Of a stretch of 64,000 bases of DNA, positions 25,401 through 33,383 are shown piece by piece. The stretch is taken from contig CAKUTF010000003.1 of NCBI GenBank assembly GCA_934691725.1, forward strand, positions 62,001 to 126,000. Reading direction: 5' to 3'. Source of the stretch: an uncultured Fibrobacter sp. Lineage in GTDB: Bacteria > Fibrobacterota > Fibrobacteria > Fibrobacterales > Fibrobacteraceae. Numbering within the stretch: the stretch's first letter is position 1; the number at the start of each line of letters is the position of its first letter. The notes under the pieces were generated by a model. It ran no database searches. It was not told the DNA's origin and saw only the letters and a program-made list of their open reading frames with translations. Both the position numbers and the translations under genes were made by a program.

Positions 25401-26765
25401 ATGAATTGGAAACTTTTTGTCGGTTCGGCTGCCTTGGGTGCACTTCTCGGCTTGAATGCCTGTAGCAGTGATTCGTCTTCTTCTCCGGATCCGATTCCCG
25501 CTTCTAGCGCAGGCGGCTCTTCGGAAAATCCGGTAAGCCCTTCTTCGTCGGCTTCTTCGACCCTTGGAAACTTGCCCGCTACGGCGGATCCCGCAATTCC
25601 TACAAATCTGTATTCGGTCTGGAAAGGTTACCATTATACGACGCAGGAAGAGGAAGCCGCGAAATACCCGACGCTTGGTGCGGAATTCGGCGAAATTTTT
25701 GGAGCGTACAATGCGCAGGGGTTGAGCGCTGCTCGCGTCATTTGGTCCACCTACAGTTATGCGGGCTGTAAGATTGACGAAGCGGCGGGAACGAACATGG
25801 TTCGGCGTGGCTGTACGGTTTCGGAAGGAATCGGGTATGGCATGCTAATCACCCTGTTCGCTGGGGACTGGGATGCGTTCAACCGCCTTTGGGTCTATAG
25901 CATGGCCTATCGGAATTCCGCCTATTCTAGCGGAAGAGGGTTGATGCCGTGGCTTACGGCTTCTTTCAGCTGGGACATCGGGGATGATGCTAGTGCAACG
26001 GATGCGGACCTGGACATTGCGACAGCGCTTGTCATCGCCTACTACAAAACGGGCAATGCCGCCTATCTGGAGGATGCCTTGAAATTGATGACCGCCATCT
26101 GGGATAACGAAATCAATCCCTCGAATCTTTTGATTTACTCGGGCGATACGCCGATGTGGAAAACCGCGGATCCGGTTTACAATTTGAGCTATTTCTCGCC
26201 GGTTGCGCTTCGCCTGTTCGCCATGGTGGATCCGAACCACAATTGGACTGGCGTCTTGGATGCGGAATATGCCTATATGCAACAAATACAGGCATCGGGA
26301 ACAGGCGTGCTGCCTGATTGGAGCAACGGCGCCGGCATTGCCGTAGATCCGGAGAATGGTTCGGCAGGCAAGTCTTATTGGACTTTTAACAAGGAATCTG
26401 TCCGCATTCCGTGGCGTCTTGCCTGGGATTATTACTGGTTCCAGGATGCTCGGGCGGCTTCCGTGCTGAATACATTGAATGCGTTCATTTCGGCGAAGTC
26501 CGGCGGAGACCCTTCCCAGATTCCGGGCGGAAGTTTTTCGTGGAACCTGAGTGCAGGACCGGATATCGAGGGCTCGTCTGTATCGGTGCACTGGAAAGGC
26601 GCTTGGTGTGCGACGGGAATGGCCGGGGCGAGTGCTTGGCTTGATGCCTGTGCCTCCATTTTTAATGCGGAGCAGATGAAAACAGGCATTGGCAGTTACT
26701 TTATCGATATTCTCCAGATGATGTACAGCCAGCTTCTGAACGGAATGTACACGAAGCCGTTCTGA
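25401..26765 (+). CDS. GH8 family glycoside hydrolase lipoprotein
   Basis: 454 residues. Lipobox LNAC (Cys21) is followed by a Ser/Pro-rich linker (about 22-60), so the enzyme is membrane-tethered. The GH8 domain (about 65-454) has VSEGIGYGM with acid Glu142 and the SATDADLDIATAL segment (Asp201/Asp203). An (alpha/alpha)6-type set of helices follows with VRIPWRLAWDYYW. There is no binding module or sorting tail, in contrast to the GH8 at 21824. The pair thus gives one released/surface-sorted and one lipid-anchored GH8; the latter could act on oligomers near the membrane, for example as an exo-oligoxylanase or endoglucanase. Substrate unresolved. The upstream CBM-like gene ends in a terminator, so this gene probably has its own promoter in 25300-25400. 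Confidence 0.88.
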   Translation: MNWKLFVGSAALGALLGLNACSSDSSSSPDPIPASSAGGSSENPVSPSSSASSTLGNLPATADPAIPTNLYSVWKGYHYTTQEEEAAKYPTLGAEFGEIFGAYNAQGLSAARVIWSTYSYAGCKIDEAAGTNMVRRGCTVSEGIGYGMLITLFAGDWDAFNRLWVYSMAYRNSAYSSGRGLMPWLTASFSWDIGDDASATDADLDIATALVIAYYKTGNAAYLEDALKLMTAIWDNEINPSNLLIYSGDTPMWKTADPVYNLSYFSPVALRLFAMVDPNHNWTGVLDAEYAYMQQIQASGTGVLPDWSNGAGIAVDPENGSAGKSYWTFNKESVRIPWRLAWDYYWFQDARAASVLNTLNAFISAKSGGDPSQIPGGSFSWNLSAGPDIEGSSVSVHWKGAWCATGMAGASAWLDACASIFNAEQMKTGIGSYFIDILQMMYSQLLNGMYTKPF

Positions 26766-26785
26766 GAAAGATTCTCTTTTGGATG

Positions 26786-26817
26786 ACATCCGTTCGAGAT
26801 TTCGGGCGGATGTTTTT
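26786..26817 (+). terminator. Probable terminator after the GH8 lipoprotein gene
   Basis: ACATCCG (26786-26792) pairs with CGGATGT (26807-26813) over a 14-nt loop and leads into TTTTT, 20 bp after the stop codon. The long loop makes it weaker than the two above. Confidence 0.6.
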
Positions 26818-26908
26818 GTATTTCCCTGAAATTGCGGCTAAAAGTTGTCGTTTGAGGTCTTTACCTGTCTGGAAACATGGAACCAGAAATAATTCTGGAA
26901 GAAAAACG

Positions 26909-26924
26909 TGTGAGCAAAATCACA
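26909..26924. promoter_or_regulatory. CRP/FNR-family-type operator upstream of nrdD
   Basis: TGTGAGCAAAATCACA is a perfect TGTGA-N6-TCACA palindrome, the consensus recognised by CRP and close to that of HcpR-type members of the CRP/FNR superfamily. It lies 196 bp upstream of the nrdD start. Another inverted repeat, CCAGAA-N4-TTCTGG, is just upstream at 26883-26898. The regulator itself is not in the window. Confidence 0.55.
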
Positions 26925-26971
26925 ACAGGTCTAGGAAAATTTTAATTTGCGGATTTTTGAAAAAGTGGCGA

Positions 26972-27018
26972 AATTTTGCAAAATTCAAGCTTTGATTGCG
27001 AAATTTGAAGAATTTCGC
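26972..27018. promoter_or_regulatory. Inverted repeats in the nrdD leader
   Basis: The gap 26766-27120 (355 bp) has no gene. Besides the CRP-type site it holds a 14-bp perfect palindrome AATTTTGCAAAATT (26972-26985) and an 8-bp inverted repeat GCGAAATT-N5-AATTTCGC (26998-27018). The motif GCGAAATTT occurs three times in the two orientations (26969, 26998 and, reversed, 27011). It does not match the NrdR box. These may be operators for an unknown repressor or an mRNA leader structure. TTGATA at 27077 could be a -35 with a poor -10 (around 27100). Confidence 0.4.
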
Positions 27019-27120
27019 GGGTGGTTCGGGAAAACGAAATGAACCGGCTACCGAGGTCGAGGGCGGGCGTCGGATTTTGATAAATTGATGTTTCGGTATT
27101 TAAAATCGAGGTGTTGGTAT

Positions 27121-29436
27121 ATGACAATTTATGACGAATCTTTAGACGGCAACATGGACGAAGCTCCCCAGATTTACATTATGAAGCGTTCTGGGGAACG
27201 CGTGGCTTTTGATGGCGAAAAAATTGCGAATGCGATTCGGAAAGCGAATGCGGAAGAGGGAATCCTTTCGGAGCGCCTCTCCGAGGAACAGATTGCGGGA
27301 GTCGTTGCGGGCATCGAAAAGGACGCGCGGAACGCGAGCCGGGACCTTTCCGTGGAAGAGATCCAGGACAAGGTCGAAAATTCCCTGATGGCGACGGGCA
27401 AGTTCAACGTAGCGCGCCTTTACATTACGTATCGCTACAAGCACAACGAACTTCGCAAGATGAGCAACATCGACCAGAAGATTTCGGGCATCGTGGAGCG
27501 CGACAACGAAGAAGTCAAGCAGGAAAACTCGAACAAGAATCCGACCGTGCTTTCTGTCCAGCGCGACTACATGGCGGGCGAATGGAGCCGTTACTATACG
27601 GGCCGCTACCTGCTCCCGGAAGATGTGGTCGCAGCCCACCGCAACGGAATCATCCATTTTCACGACGCGGATTACTTTGCGCAGCATATGCACAATTGCT
27701 GCCTGGTGAACCTGGGCGATATGCTCGACAACGGGACGTGCATCAGCGGAACCCATATCGATTCGCCGAAGAGCTTCAATACGGCGTGCACGGTCGCTTC
27801 GCAGATTGTCGCGCAGGTCGCTTCGAGCCAGTATGGCGGGCAGACGATTACGATGTCCCACCTCGCCAAGTATGTCGATATCAGCCGGAAGAAGATTGCG
27901 AAGCGCCTCAAGGCGGAATTTACGGTTGCCGGGGTCGATGTCGAGGATGACAAGCTGAAGAAAATCGTCGAGGACGAGGTCCGCCGCGAAGTGGAATCCG
28001 GCTGCCAGACGATCCAGTATCAGCTGATTACTCTCCAGTCGACAAACGGCCAGGCGCCTTTCGTGACCGTTTTCCTTTACCTGCACGAGGTTCCCGAGGG
28101 ACAGATCCGGGACGATCTCGCGCTGATTATCGAGGTGATGCTCCGCCAGAGGATCCTCGGGGTCAAGGATAACCGCGGTTTTTATATCACCCCGGCGTTT
28201 CCGAAGCTCATCTACGTGCTGCAGGACGACAACCTGGAAGAAGGTTCCAAGTATTTTTACCTGACGAAGCTCGCCGCGGAATGCACGGCGAAGCGGATGG
28301 TTCCCGATTACATTTCGGAAAAGATGGCTCTTTCGCTCAAGGGCGACTGCTATCCGTGCATGGGGTGCCGTTCGTTCCTCACGCCGGACCGCTTTACCGA
28401 CGCGGGCAAGGGAAACTTGGGTAATGCGAAAAACTACGTGGAAGGCGTGCACAAGTATTATGGGCGTTTCAACCAAGGTGTTGTAACGATTAATCTGGTC
28501 GATGCGGCATGCTCTTCGGGCGGGGACGAGCAGAAGTTCTGGGAAATCATGGCGGAACGTCTGGATCTTTGTCACAAGGCGTTGCGCTTGCGGCATGAAC
28601 GTTTGCTCGGGACGCCTTCGGATGTCGCGCCGATTCTCTGGCAGGACGGTGCGCTTGCACGCCTCAAGCCGGGTGAAGTAATCGACAGGCTGCTCTATGA
28701 CGGCTATTCGACGCTTTCGCTCGGGTATGCGGGCCTTGCTGAATGCGTCTATTACATGAAGGGCGTTTCGCATACGAGCGCGGTGGGCGAAACCTTTGGA
28801 CTCAAGGTCATGCAGCTTTTGAACGATTCCTGTTCGGCGTGGAAAAAGGCGGAGAACATCGACTATTCCGTCTATGGGACGCCGCTTGAAAGCACGACAT
28901 ATAAGTTTGCGAAGGCTCTCCAGAAACGTTTCGGCAAGATCCCGCATGTCACCGACAAGAACTACATCACGAACAGCTACCACATCCATGTGACGGAAGA
29001 AATCGATGCGTTTGACAAGCTCTCGAAGGAAGCGGAATTCCAGAGGCTTTCTCCGGGCGGGGCGATTAGCTACGTGGAAGTCCCGAACATGCAGGACAAC
29101 TTGCCCGCGGTGCTTTCCATCATCCGCCACATTTACAATACGATTCTCTACGCGGAACTGAACACGAAGTCCGACCTTTGCGATATGTGCGGCTATACGG
29201 GTGAAATTCGCGTGGTGAAGGATTCGACGGGGAAGCTCGTGTGGGAATGCCCGAAATGCGGAAACCGGGAACAGTCGAAGATGCACGTGGCGCGCAGAAC
29301 GTGCGGTTACATCGGGACGCAGTACTGGAACCAGGGACGGACGGCCGAAATCGCCGACCGGGTCTTGCACATCGGGATAGGTGAAATTCGGAATGTCGAT
29401 TCGGAACGCCTGAATTCCAACGCGGCGAACCACTAG
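27121..29436 (+). CDS. nrdD: Anaerobic (class III) ribonucleoside-triphosphate reductase
   Basis: 771 residues from the ATG at 27121, chosen over an earlier in-frame ATG (27085) because GAGGTG lies 7 nt upstream of it. An N-terminal ATP-cone (about 20-105, IMKRSGERVAFDGEKIANAI) gives allosteric control. The glycyl-radical barrel follows. Near the C-terminus are two Cys pairs (CDMCGY and CPKCG) for the zinc site, then RRTCGYIG with the radical Gly729. It makes deoxyribonucleotides from ribonucleoside triphosphates without oxygen, in the cytoplasm, and is activated by NrdG encoded 15 bp downstream. This is as expected in an obligate anaerobe. Length is within the family range (about 700-780). 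Confidence 0.95.
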   Translation: MTIYDESLDGNMDEAPQIYIMKRSGERVAFDGEKIANAIRKANAEEGILSERLSEEQIAGVVAGIEKDARNASRDLSVEEIQDKVENSLMATGKFNVARLYITYRYKHNELRKMSNIDQKISGIVERDNEEVKQENSNKNPTVLSVQRDYMAGEWSRYYTGRYLLPEDVVAAHRNGIIHFHDADYFAQHMHNCCLVNLGDMLDNGTCISGTHIDSPKSFNTACTVASQIVAQVASSQYGGQTITMSHLAKYVDISRKKIAKRLKAEFTVAGVDVEDDKLKKIVEDEVRREVESGCQTIQYQLITLQSTNGQAPFVTVFLYLHEVPEGQIRDDLALIIEVMLRQRILGVKDNRGFYITPAFPKLIYVLQDDNLEEGSKYFYLTKLAAECTAKRMVPDYISEKMALSLKGDCYPCMGCRSFLTPDRFTDAGKGNLGNAKNYVEGVHKYYGRFNQGVVTINLVDAACSSGGDEQKFWEIMAERLDLCHKALRLRHERLLGTPSDVAPILWQDGALARLKPGEVIDRLLYDGYSTLSLGYAGLAECVYYMKGVSHTSAVGETFGLKVMQLLNDSCSAWKKAENIDYSVYGTPLESTTYKFAKALQKRFGKIPHVTDKNYITNSYHIHVTEEIDAFDKLSKEAEFQRLSPGGAISYVEVPNMQDNLPAVLSIIRHIYNTILYAELNTKSDLCDMCGYTGEIRVVKDSTGKLVWECPKCGNREQSKMHVARRTCGYIGTQYWNQGRTAEIADRVLHIGIGEIRNVDSERLNSNAANH

Positions 29437-29451
29437 GCTTTTGAGCGCGAA

Positions 29452-29973
29452 ATGAACATCGGCCAGATTTACAAGGCGGACTGTGCGAACGGAACGGGCA
29501 TTCGGGTTTCGCTGTTCGTTTCCGGCTGCACGATTCATTGTAGCGGCTGCTTTAACGCGCAGACGTGGAACTTCGATTTCGGAGTTCCTTATGACCAGGA
29601 AATCGAGAACCGGATTCTTGCGGAACTCGCCAAGGATTTTTATGAAGGACTCACCATTTTGGGCGGAGAACCTTTTGAAGAATCCAACCAGCGGGAACTG
29701 GTGAAGCTTATCCGGAGGGTTCGCGCAGAACTTCCGATGAAAAATATCTGGATGTATTCGGGATATGTCTATGACAGGGATTTGCTGCCCGGAGGGAAAA
29801 AGCATACCGATGTGACGGATGAAATTCTGGATTCCATCGACGTGCTGGTCGATGGGCCGTTTGTCATCGGGCAGAAAAATCTGATGCTCAAGTTCCGCGG
29901 CTCCGAGAACCAGCGGATTATCGATATGAAGGCGACGCGGAGGGAAGGCCGGGTCGTGCTGAAAGGACTGTAA
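29452..29973 (+). CDS. nrdG: Anaerobic ribonucleoside-triphosphate reductase activating protein
   Basis: 173 residues. A radical-SAM CxxxCxxC motif sits in SGCTIHCSGC (Cys26, Cys30, Cys33), which binds a 4Fe-4S cluster and S-adenosylmethionine. The ILGGEPFEE segment (about 65-73) is the family GGE motif. The enzyme generates the glycyl radical on NrdD. The gene starts 15 bp after nrdD and ends the operon. Downstream, the repeat hairpin at 29982-30004 may help end transcription, though it lacks a T-run. Confidence 0.95.
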   Translation: MNIGQIYKADCANGTGIRVSLFVSGCTIHCSGCFNAQTWNFDFGVPYDQEIENRILAELAKDFYEGLTILGGEPFEESNQRELVKLIRRVRAELPMKNIWMYSGYVYDRDLLPGGKKHTDVTDEILDSIDVLVDGPFVIGQKNLMLKFRGSENQRIIDMKATRREGRVVLKGL

Positions 29974-29979
29974 TCTCTG

Positions 29980-30089
29980 GGATTCCCCGGTCAAGCCGGG
30001 GAATGACATCACATAATGAGCACGGGAATGACATTGTAGCGAGCTGAGGGAATGACAGTACGCGGGAACAGTTCGCTTAGAAATACCGC
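29980..30089. repeat. Dispersed intergenic mosaic repeat, copy 2, hairpin and GAATGAC array
   Basis: It begins with hairpin ATTCCCCGG-TCAAG-CCGGGGAAT (29982-30004), one loop base different from copy 1. GGGAATGAC then recurs about every 25-29 bp (30000, 30024, 30049), with GTACGCGGGAACAGTTCGCTT after it. The same pieces occur at 19446-19516. The 386-bp gap 29974-30359 has no gene; a spurious reading frame through it gives the MSFPGLTGE-type peptide that such repeats commonly encode. Confidence 0.75.
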
Positions 30090-30133
30090 ATTCCGTGTCC
30101 CTCGTACCGCTTCCCAAAGTTTAAACGTCTGCA

Positions 30134-30176
30134 ATTCTAACCACTGCCCACTGGCCACTAACCACTAACCACTGAA
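30134..30176. repeat. Short degenerate tandem repeat CCACT(A/G)
   Basis: Units related to AACCACT recur: CTAACCACTGCCCACTGGCCACTAACCACTAACCACTG, broken here into units of 7-8 bp. Low-complexity filler within the intergenic mosaic; no coding role. Confidence 0.6.
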
Positions 30177-30222
30177 TTGTCGGTGCACGGGAATGGGACT
30201 CAGGAATCAGAAATTGGAAGTC

Positions 30223-30260
30223 AAAAATTGTAAAGTCTTATACAAGTCTGACTTTACAAT
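30223..30260 (-). terminator. Candidate terminator of the minus-strand LytTR operon
   Basis: Perfect 11-bp arms ATTGTAAAGTC (30227-30237) and GACTTTACAAT (30250-30260) with a 12-nt loop. On the minus strand the stem is followed by TTTT. It lies 100 bp beyond the response-regulator stop codon. The stem is A+T-rich, so efficiency is uncertain. Confidence 0.5.
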
Positions 30261-30359
30261 GCAGAAAACCTGTTCTGCTGACCAATTCCTCATTACTCAT
30301 TCCTAAATCCTCATTCTCTTAGACGTCCACGATTCTAAGTTCTATCAACTGAGCTCTGA
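30261..30359. repeat. Mosaic repeat copy 2, distal part
   Basis: CAATGCAGAAAA (from 30257) resembles CAATGCCGAAAA at 19262. GATTCTAAGTTCTATCAACTGAGCTCTGAC (here broken: GATTCTAAGTTCT then ATCAACTGAGCTCTGAC, 30331-30360) resembles the TTCTAAG/CAACTAAGTTCTGG block at 19371-19405. Between them are short ATTCCTCATTACTCATTCC-like direct repeats. It runs up to the LytTR stop codon. Confidence 0.55.
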
Positions 30360-31127
30360 CTACAGCGAATGCAGCTTGCTGACGAAGTTTCGGCTGACGG
30401 GAATGACCGTTCGATCCTTGTCGTGCAGCTTGATGCAAAAATGTCCGTTTACCAGGCGCTGGTATTCCGCGATGGCGTCGATTGCGATGAGATGCGCCCG
30501 GTGGACGCGGACGAATTGCGCTGGGTCGAGACGCTTTTCCAGATCGATTAGTGGCGTGCTGATGATGAACTTGCCGTTTGATGCGTAAACCGTCGTGTAT
30601 TTTTCTTCGCTCTGAAAGCGGAAAACATTCTCTAACGGGATAAGAATCGTCCGTTCCCCGATCTTTGCCTGGATTCGCCGAAGGTAAGGTTCATGGTCCT
30701 CGGAATTTCGCGTCTGGAGCTTTTCCACCGAGACTTCGGGTTCCGCTTCTTCGCTGAGAAACTTCCCGAGACGGCGAACCTTGTCCATGCATTTGGCGAG
30801 CCGCTCGTCCTCGATGGGCTTCAGCAGATAATCGATGGTATCCTCGGCGAATGCCTTGAGCGCATATTCATCGTATGCCGTGGTGAAGACGACCAGGGGG
30901 TCTTCTTCGCTGTCGATTTCCTTGAGGACGTCAAAACCGTTCTTGTCGGGCATCTGGATGTCGAGAAAGACAAGGTCCGGATGGAGCGCGCGGATTTGCG
31001 CCACGGCTTCGCTTCCCGTGCTGGCTTCGCCTACGATGGTCACCAGGTCGGCATAAGGTTCGAGAAGTCTCCGCATCCGCATCCGGGCCAGAGGTTCGTC
31101 ATCGACAATCAAGGTTTTGAATAGCAT
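30360..31127 (-). CDS. LytTR-family response regulator
   Basis: 255 residues. The receiver domain (about 3-120) has acidic Asp9/Asp10, phospho-acceptor Asp56 in LVFLDIQMPD, Thr82/Thr83 and Lys103 in LLKPIED. After a linker, a LytTR DNA-binding domain (about 152-253) shows PLENVFRFQSEEKYTTVYA, then FVRVHRAHLIAIDAI. Phosphorylation by a sensor kinase would control DNA binding; no kinase gene is adjacent. It is 28 bp downstream of the NSS-family transporter gene on the same strand, so both may be one transcript, with the regulator possibly sensing something linked to that transporter. Target genes are unknown. Confidence 0.92.
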   Translation of the reverse strand: MLFKTLIVDDEPLARMRMRRLLEPYADLVTIVGEASTGSEAVAQIRALHPDLVFLDIQMPDKNGFDVLKEIDSEEDPLVVFTTAYDEYALKAFAEDTIDYLLKPIEDERLAKCMDKVRRLGKFLSEEAEPEVSVEKLQTRNSEDHEPYLRRIQAKIGERTILIPLENVFRFQSEEKYTTVYASNGKFIISTPLIDLEKRLDPAQFVRVHRAHLIAIDAIAEYQRLVNGHFCIKLHDKDRTVIPVSRNFVSKLHSL

Positions 31128-31155
31128 GATTCAAATATAAATCGTTTTGAAAATT

Positions 31156-32508
31156 CTAGAACAGCCCTTCGATGAAAATGATGAGGAAGAGGACGGGGAG
31201 CACGAAACGGAAATAGTTCTTGAACCAGCGCGGAATCTTGAAGCCTTCGCCCTTGTTCGCTTCGGCGAGATAGTTGTCGAAACCCCAGCCCCACTTGCTC
31301 ACGCAGAAGAGGAGATAGACGAGGGATCCCAGCGGGAGCAGAAAGTTCGATACGATGAAATCTTCGGAATCGAGAACGTCCTTGTTGCCGATGATGTGCA
31401 GGTCGCTCCAGAGGTTGTATCCGAGCGCGCAGGGAACCGAGAAAACGAGGACGACCGCGAGGCAGACAAGCGTGGCCTTTTTGCGGGTCCAGCGGAACTC
31501 GTCGATGCATCCCGAAAGCAGGTTCTCGAAGACGGCGAGGACGGTGGAAAAGCTCGCAAATGTCATGAAGAGGAAGAAGGCTGCGCCCCAGAAGCGTCCG
31601 CCTGGCATGTCAAGGAATACGTGGGGGAGCGTGAGGAAGATGAGGCTCGGACCAGCATCCGGTTCGACGCCGTAGGAAAAGCAGGCCGGGATGATGATGA
31701 GGCCCGCTGCGATGGCGACTACCGTGTCGAGAATGCAGATGCGGATCGCTTCTCCGCCGAGCGTGTACTTGTCGGATGTGTAGGAACCGAAAATTTCCAT
31801 GGCGCCGATACCGAGCGAAAGCGTAAAGAAAGCCTGGTTCATCGCTGCGGTGATGACGTTTCCGAGACCTTGGCGTTCGACGTTTTCAAGGCTTGGAATC
31901 AGATAGAACTTGACGCCTTCCATCGCGTTCGGGAGTATCAGACTGTGCAGGGCGAGCGCGACGATTAGGAACAGAAGCCCTATCATCATGAACTTGGAAA
32001 CGGTTTCGAGACCTTTCTGGATGCCGAAGCTGTTGATGAGAAATCCGAAGAGAACCGTTATCGCCATGCCGATGAGCATCTGCGCCGGGCTTCCGAGCAT
32101 GGTGCTGAAAACGCCGCCGACTTCGTTTGCGGCAACGCCCGAAAATGCGCCGAAGGAAAATTTGCAGAAATAGTTGAGCATCCACCCCGAAACGGTCGTG
32201 TAATACATCATCAGGAGAAGGCATCCGAGGAAGCAGAAGTAGCCGTGCAGATGCCATTTGCTGCCCTTGGGTTCGAGAGCCTTGTAGCCGGAAACGGCGG
32301 TCCTGCGCGAAGCGCGCCCCACGGCGAGTTCCATCGTGAGAACGGGCGCGCCCATCAAAACGAGGAATATCAGGTAGAAGAGTACGAAGAACCCGCCGCC
32401 GTTCTGTCCGACGAGAAACGGGAACTTCCAGACGTTTCCGATGCCGATTGCGCAGCCCGCCGAGACGAGAAGGAATCCCATCCGGGATTTAAAGGTTTCT
32501 CTTTCCAT
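31156..32508 (-). CDS. Sodium-dependent transporter, NSS (neurotransmitter:sodium symporter) family
   Basis: 450 residues, hydrophobic throughout, with about 11-12 predicted helices. The first helix has the family signature GCAIGIGNVWKFPF (about 19-32), which forms the unwound substrate and sodium site in LeuT/MhsT. GAPVLTMELAVGR and the helix-6 type segment FFTLSLGIGAMEIFGSY also fit. Bacterial members import amino acids with sodium. Substrate (aromatic, branched or other amino acid) cannot be read safely. It lies 7 bp downstream of an IMPase-family gene and 28 bp upstream of the LytTR regulator; the three look like one operon. Confidence 0.92.
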   Translation of the reverse strand: MERETFKSRMGFLLVSAGCAIGIGNVWKFPFLVGQNGGGFFVLFYLIFLVLMGAPVLTMELAVGRASRRTAVSGYKALEPKGSKWHLHGYFCFLGCLLLMMYYTTVSGWMLNYFCKFSFGAFSGVAANEVGGVFSTMLGSPAQMLIGMAITVLFGFLINSFGIQKGLETVSKFMMIGLLFLIVALALHSLILPNAMEGVKFYLIPSLENVERQGLGNVITAAMNQAFFTLSLGIGAMEIFGSYTSDKYTLGGEAIRICILDTVVAIAAGLIIIPACFSYGVEPDAGPSLIFLTLPHVFLDMPGGRFWGAAFFLFMTFASFSTVLAVFENLLSGCIDEFRWTRKKATLVCLAVVLVFSVPCALGYNLWSDLHIIGNKDVLDSEDFIVSNFLLPLGSLVYLLFCVSKWGWGFDNYLAEANKGEGFKIPRWFKNYFRFVLPVLFLIIFIEGLF

Positions 32509-32515
32509 GATTTCC

Positions 32516-33310
32516 TCACTTTAACATTTGAATGATTTGGTTGTGTAAAATTCCGTTGGAGAACAGGATCTGTTCGTTATCGACAAAGCGGACCGGATCT
32601 CCGGAAAGTTCCGAGACGGAACCGCCCGCTTCTCTGACGATTAATGCTATTCCGGCGATGTCCCACGGGTAACTCATCGTCATGATGAACGCGTCGAGCG
32701 AGCCTTGCGCCGTAAGCGTTCCTTCGACGACCGCGCTGCCGTAGCACTTGACCCGTGTGCAGTTTTCCGCTTCGCGCCGGAAGTTCTCCAGGTTTTGCGC
32801 ATTGACGCTTTCCCAGTTTCCGACGTTGAAGTCCCCGTTCGAAACGATAGCCTTGGAGAGGTCGCTGGTCTCGCTGACGTGGATGCGCTTGCCGCCTTCG
32901 AAAGCTCCGCCGTTTTTGTATGCGGTAAATGTTTTTCCGAGGCCGGGAAGGCTGATCGCGGCGACGACAGGTTCCGCTCCACTTTCCGAACGCTCGACAA
33001 GCGCGACGGAAACGCCCCACAGGGGAATGCCGCGGCTGAAGTTTACCGTGCCGTCAACCGGATCGATTATCCACTCGAACCGGGAACCTTCCTTGACGTG
33101 TCCCGCTTCTTCGGTGCGGATGGAATGTCCCGGGAATTCCTCCCGGATGTGCGAAACGATGATGCGCTCGCTTTCGATATCCGCGGACGTGACGACGTCT
33201 TTCGGGTTCTTGAATCGGATGCTTTCGAGATGCCGCTGCATCTGGAGAGCCTTCGCTCCGGCTTCTTCGGCAAAGGCTTTCGCCCTTTCTAAAATCTTGG
33301 AAAAATCCAT
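32516..33310 (-). CDS. Inositol monophosphatase family protein
   Basis: 264 residues from the ATG at 33308-33310. A longer in-frame start (33370) would put a hydrophobic, A+T-rich stretch in front and overlap a probable terminator, so I reject it. Metal-binding motifs: EEAG (Glu67/Glu68), WIIDPVDGTVNF (Asp83, Asp86) and, near residue 210, YPWDIAGIALIVREAGG. The family removes phosphate from inositol phosphates, and some members act on PAP, fructose-1,6-bisphosphate or histidinol phosphate; the substrate is open. It is the first gene of the IMPase-NSS-LytTR group. No good ribosome binding site is seen before the start. Confidence 0.88.
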   Translation of the reverse strand: MDFSKILERAKAFAEEAGAKALQMQRHLESIRFKNPKDVVTSADIESERIIVSHIREEFPGHSIRTEEAGHVKEGSRFEWIIDPVDGTVNFSRGIPLWGVSVALVERSESGAEPVVAAISLPGLGKTFTAYKNGGAFEGGKRIHVSETSDLSKAIVSNGDFNVGNWESVNAQNLENFRREAENCTRVKCYGSAVVEGTLTAQGSLDAFIMTMSYPWDIAGIALIVREAGGSVSELSGDPVRFVDNEQILFSNGILHNQIIQMLK

Positions 33311-33322
33311 GGCGGAAAATGT

Positions 33323-33349
33323 AAAAAAAAAGACGGAATTCTGCCTTTT
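33323..33349 (-). terminator. Probable terminator after the subtilase cluster
   Basis: On the minus strand AAAGGC...GTCTTT (6-bp stem with one G-T pair, 8-nt loop; plus coordinates 33329-33348) leads into a run of T (A9 on plus at 33323-33331). It lies 35 bp after the stop of the 424-residue gene and just before the IMPase start. Confidence 0.55.
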
Positions 33350-33383
33350 AATGAAGACTGAATTTGACATTAAACTTGCCTAT

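Noticed and set aside
26766..27120. NrdR box or cobalamin riboswitch upstream of nrdD
   Set aside because: No match to the NrdR consensus and no B12-box; only other inverted repeats are seen.
27142..30117. A 991-codon open frame on the minus strand opposite nrdD and nrdG
   Set aside because: It is fully antisense to two clear genes, is rich in Arg/His as shadow frames of biased codons are, has no ribosome binding site, and its first part reads through the intergenic repeat.
29982..30360. Possible CRISPR array because of hairpins and spaced repeats downstream of nrdG
   Set aside because: Units differ in length and order, there are no unique spacers of constant size, and no cas genes are present; the same pieces recur at 19.4 kb as a dispersed repeat.
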